From: Proteiniphilum acetatigenes DSM 18083
GTDB lineage: Bacteria; Bacteroidota; Bacteroidia; Bacteroidales; Dysgonomonadaceae
DNA: 64,000 nucleotides
Reading direction: 5' to 3'
NCBI RefSeq assembly: GCF_000380985.1
Contig: NZ_KB905692.1
Span: forward strand, 496,001-560,000
The notes under the pieces are model-generated. The model did no database searches, had not been told where the DNA came from, and worked only from the letters and a program-made list of their open reading frames with translations. The number at the start of each line of letters is the position of its first letter. Position 1 is the first letter of the stretch. The position numbers were made by a program, and so were the translations under genes. Shown in pieces: positions 62,197 to 64,000 of this stretch.

Positions 62197-64000
62197 ATGG
62201 ATACGCAATTATTAATCGCTATAAAGACGTTATTTTTCTTTCTCAGTTTTCTCTTTATTGTTAATTTAAGTGCTTTTGCACAACAAAACAGCACTTTTAA
62301 AGGCAAAGTTTATGATAATAACGACCGGATATTGGTTGGCGCTACTGTTTTTATCGAACAGCTAGGCATAGGTGATGATACCAACGGGGACGGGAACTTC
62401 GAAATAGACCGTGTACCTGCCGGACAATATAAAGTGGTGGTGAGTTATGTGGGGTTCGAGCCGATTGAACGGGAAATAGAATTTCAGGAAGGAATGACGA
62501 AAGAGATCAATTTCCGGTTACTGCCCGATAGAAATATATTATCGGAAATAGAAGTATTCGGAGCACGTCGCGAAAGACCTGAAAAAATGGATGCGCTTAC
62601 CCGTATCCCGCTTCGGCTGGATGAACAGGTACAAAGTATTTCGGTAATCTCCCACAAAATGATTACCGAACAAGGTGCACTGACATTGAACGATGCGGTA
62701 CGCAATGCGCCCGGCCTGACAACATTCGCGACCTATGGAAATACATCCGAAAGTCTGACATCAAGAGGTTACCGTGGTATTCCGGTGGTAAAGAACGGCG
62801 TAAGAGTTCACTCCGATTTCAGGGGACAAGGCTTTCTAACCGACTGGAAATGGATTACCTGCACGACTCCCGCACACCCGACCAGGGAACCGTGAACCTG
62901 AGCGCCGACAGCGTAAATAATATTTACGAAATGCCTCACGACAAATTCCTTGGGTTTTCTACCGATCGCCAGATAAGCAATGCCTTATCGTATATGGCAC
63001 ATGCCACCCGTGACCTCGGTGACGGATACAGCGTAAGAGTGGCTTATGCCGGCTCCGATCTGGATATAAAATCCGTCAGGGCGCATGTGTCCCAATTGGG
63101 AAATGCAACTTCCACCGGAGATTATAATTTGCGTTCAAGAAGGTATAGCGGCAGCCAGAGAAACGATAAGAACGGGGTTCTTCAGATTGATTTTATGGGA
63201 AAAGATATTCAGACTGGTTCGGTCAAACATACCTTCAATGTCGGATTTGATTATCGATGGTTTGATGCGAAAACCATTGGCACCAATTCCGTGGTGGTGG
63301 ATACAATTGATGTGCTGGCCGGGATCCCTAACACAGCTCCTTCGGTGACATTAACCGACGGGACACCGGCTACGACACGGGAATATGCTTACGGATTACT
63401 ATTCCAGGAAGTAATTACGTTCAACCAATATCTGAAAGCTTCGCTCGGATTGCGTTACAGCCAGGTAAGCGGGATCAGTGACAATACCATTTCCTCAACC
63501 GGCGGAGACGTATGGGACCCGCTTTTCGGCGTGATCATTACACCGTTTAAAGACTTTAATCTTTTCGCGTCTTATACGACGACCACTTCTTTGCGGGGAG
63601 CAGCGAATTTATTGCTGGAGGACAGACAAACACCGGTAGGTCCTGCACGCGAAAAGCAGTTCGAAGCCGGTTTTAAAAGCGAATGGTTCGATAATAGGCT
63701 ACGTTTCAATGCAACCTGGTTCCTGATCCGGAACAACAACCTTACATACGAGGCATTAGACGAAAGCGGTAACGGAACCGGGTATTATATCAAGGCCGGT
63801 AACCTTACAAGAGAGGGCATTGAATTGGACTTAACCGGGAGGTTACTTGAAAATATGGACGTTGTGTTCGGATACTCATATCTGGATGCTGCTTATCGTG
63901 ATAGTCCCTATTACCACGAAGGTTCTTCGCCAATGAATGCAACCAAGCATACCGCTAACGGTTGGCTGAACTATTCGATCCTCTCGGGAGGCTTACGGAA
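62197..64000 (+). pseudogene. Siderophore-type TonB-dependent receptor with internal deletion and frameshift
   Basis: The start is taken at ATG 62197 (MDTQLLIAIK), which gives a good signal peptide (FLSFLFIVNLSAFAQQ); the upstream ATG 62155 is in the same frame. A carboxypeptidase-like domain follows (TFKGKVYDNNDRILVGATVF) and then the plug (SISVISHKMITEQGALTLND, then SRGYRGIPVVKNGVRVHSDF). Near 62845 the frame changes from TEGL-type plug sequence to barrel sequence (EMDYLHDSRTPDQGTVNL) in another frame. That frame stays open to the right window edge with normal barrel sequence (FNVGFDYRWF, SLGLRYSQVSGI, TREGIELDL). The rest of the plug is missing. A receptor so cut could not work. Confidence 0.8.

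Noticed and set aside
1-64000. tRNA, rRNA and riboswitch signals
   Set aside because: Reading both strands gave no T-arm-like sequence with matching acceptor arms, no rRNA sequence and no recognisable riboswitch core. A covariance-model scan would be decisive.

Overview
The window is chromosomal DNA from a Bacteroidota bacterium, most likely of the order Bacteroidales. The support is direct: two SusC/SusD pairs, a polysaccharide utilisation locus (PUL), DUF4292, DUF2975 and WbsX-type genes, start codons almost without Shine-Dalgarno sequences, and many upstream boxes of the Bacteroidetes form TAnnTTTG (usually TATCTTTG). The AT-rich direct repeats between genes and the overall gene mix resemble Dysgonomonadaceae such as Proteiniphilum or Petrimonas, but that placement is inference. 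No rRNA, tRNA or CRISPR array was seen.

Layout. 1-938: end of a secreted fibronectin-III/discoidin protein, closed by a strong terminator. 1170-4519 (+): gltX, a Stealth sugar-phosphate transferase and a GT2 glycosyltransferase. 4667-12723 (-): a surface-glycan cluster read gmhA, gmhB, hldE, GT9, WbsX, GT4, GT4, then a second Stealth gene with its own promoter; it makes ADP-heptose and assembles an LPS-like or capsular glycan. 13371-15343 (+): diverging from this cluster, an AT-rich gene for a MACPF (perforin-like) lipoprotein with five FG-GAP-like repeats, whose lipoprotein signal is out of frame by one base at an A7 tract; an IS66 relic lies just beyond. 16051-29887: mostly housekeeping and membrane genes (pgpH-like HD phosphodiesterase, guaA, a toxin-antitoxin pair with a nonsense-mutated toxin, a DUF2975/HTH/CPBP cluster with a palindromic operator, a TPR/PD40 protein, NfeD-FloA, a nucleoside phosphorylase, an M16 peptidase). 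30034-34593 (-): an orphan SusC/SusD pair. 34594-35398: a decayed region with a C10 homopolymer and a probable group II intron remnant. 35399-41294 (-): a NupG-type nucleoside transporter, an EnvC-like M23 protein, a DUF4292 lipoprotein, a TPR protein and dut.

41479-58297 (+) is a coherent PUL: an unknown 240-residue protein, a membrane-spanning propeller/Y_Y_Y/LuxR regulator, SusC, SusD, two GH144-type (glucoamylase-like) enzymes flanking an alpha/beta hydrolase, a GH3 beta-glucosidase and a GH43-like protein with discoidin and Fn3 domains. The two GH144-type genes with GH3 point to beta-1,2-glucan as substrate. 58349-59875 (-) is an AbgT-family transporter, 60184-61896 (-) an RlmKL-type rRNA methyltransferase with a long disordered basic tail, and 62197-64000 (+) a siderophore-type TonB receptor broken by an internal deletion.

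The most interesting part is 4667-15343: a pore-forming MACPF gene beside an LPS-type glycan cluster. This matches the arrangement known in gut Bacteroides, where acquired MACPF antimicrobial toxins travel with replaced LPS glycan genes that protect the producer.
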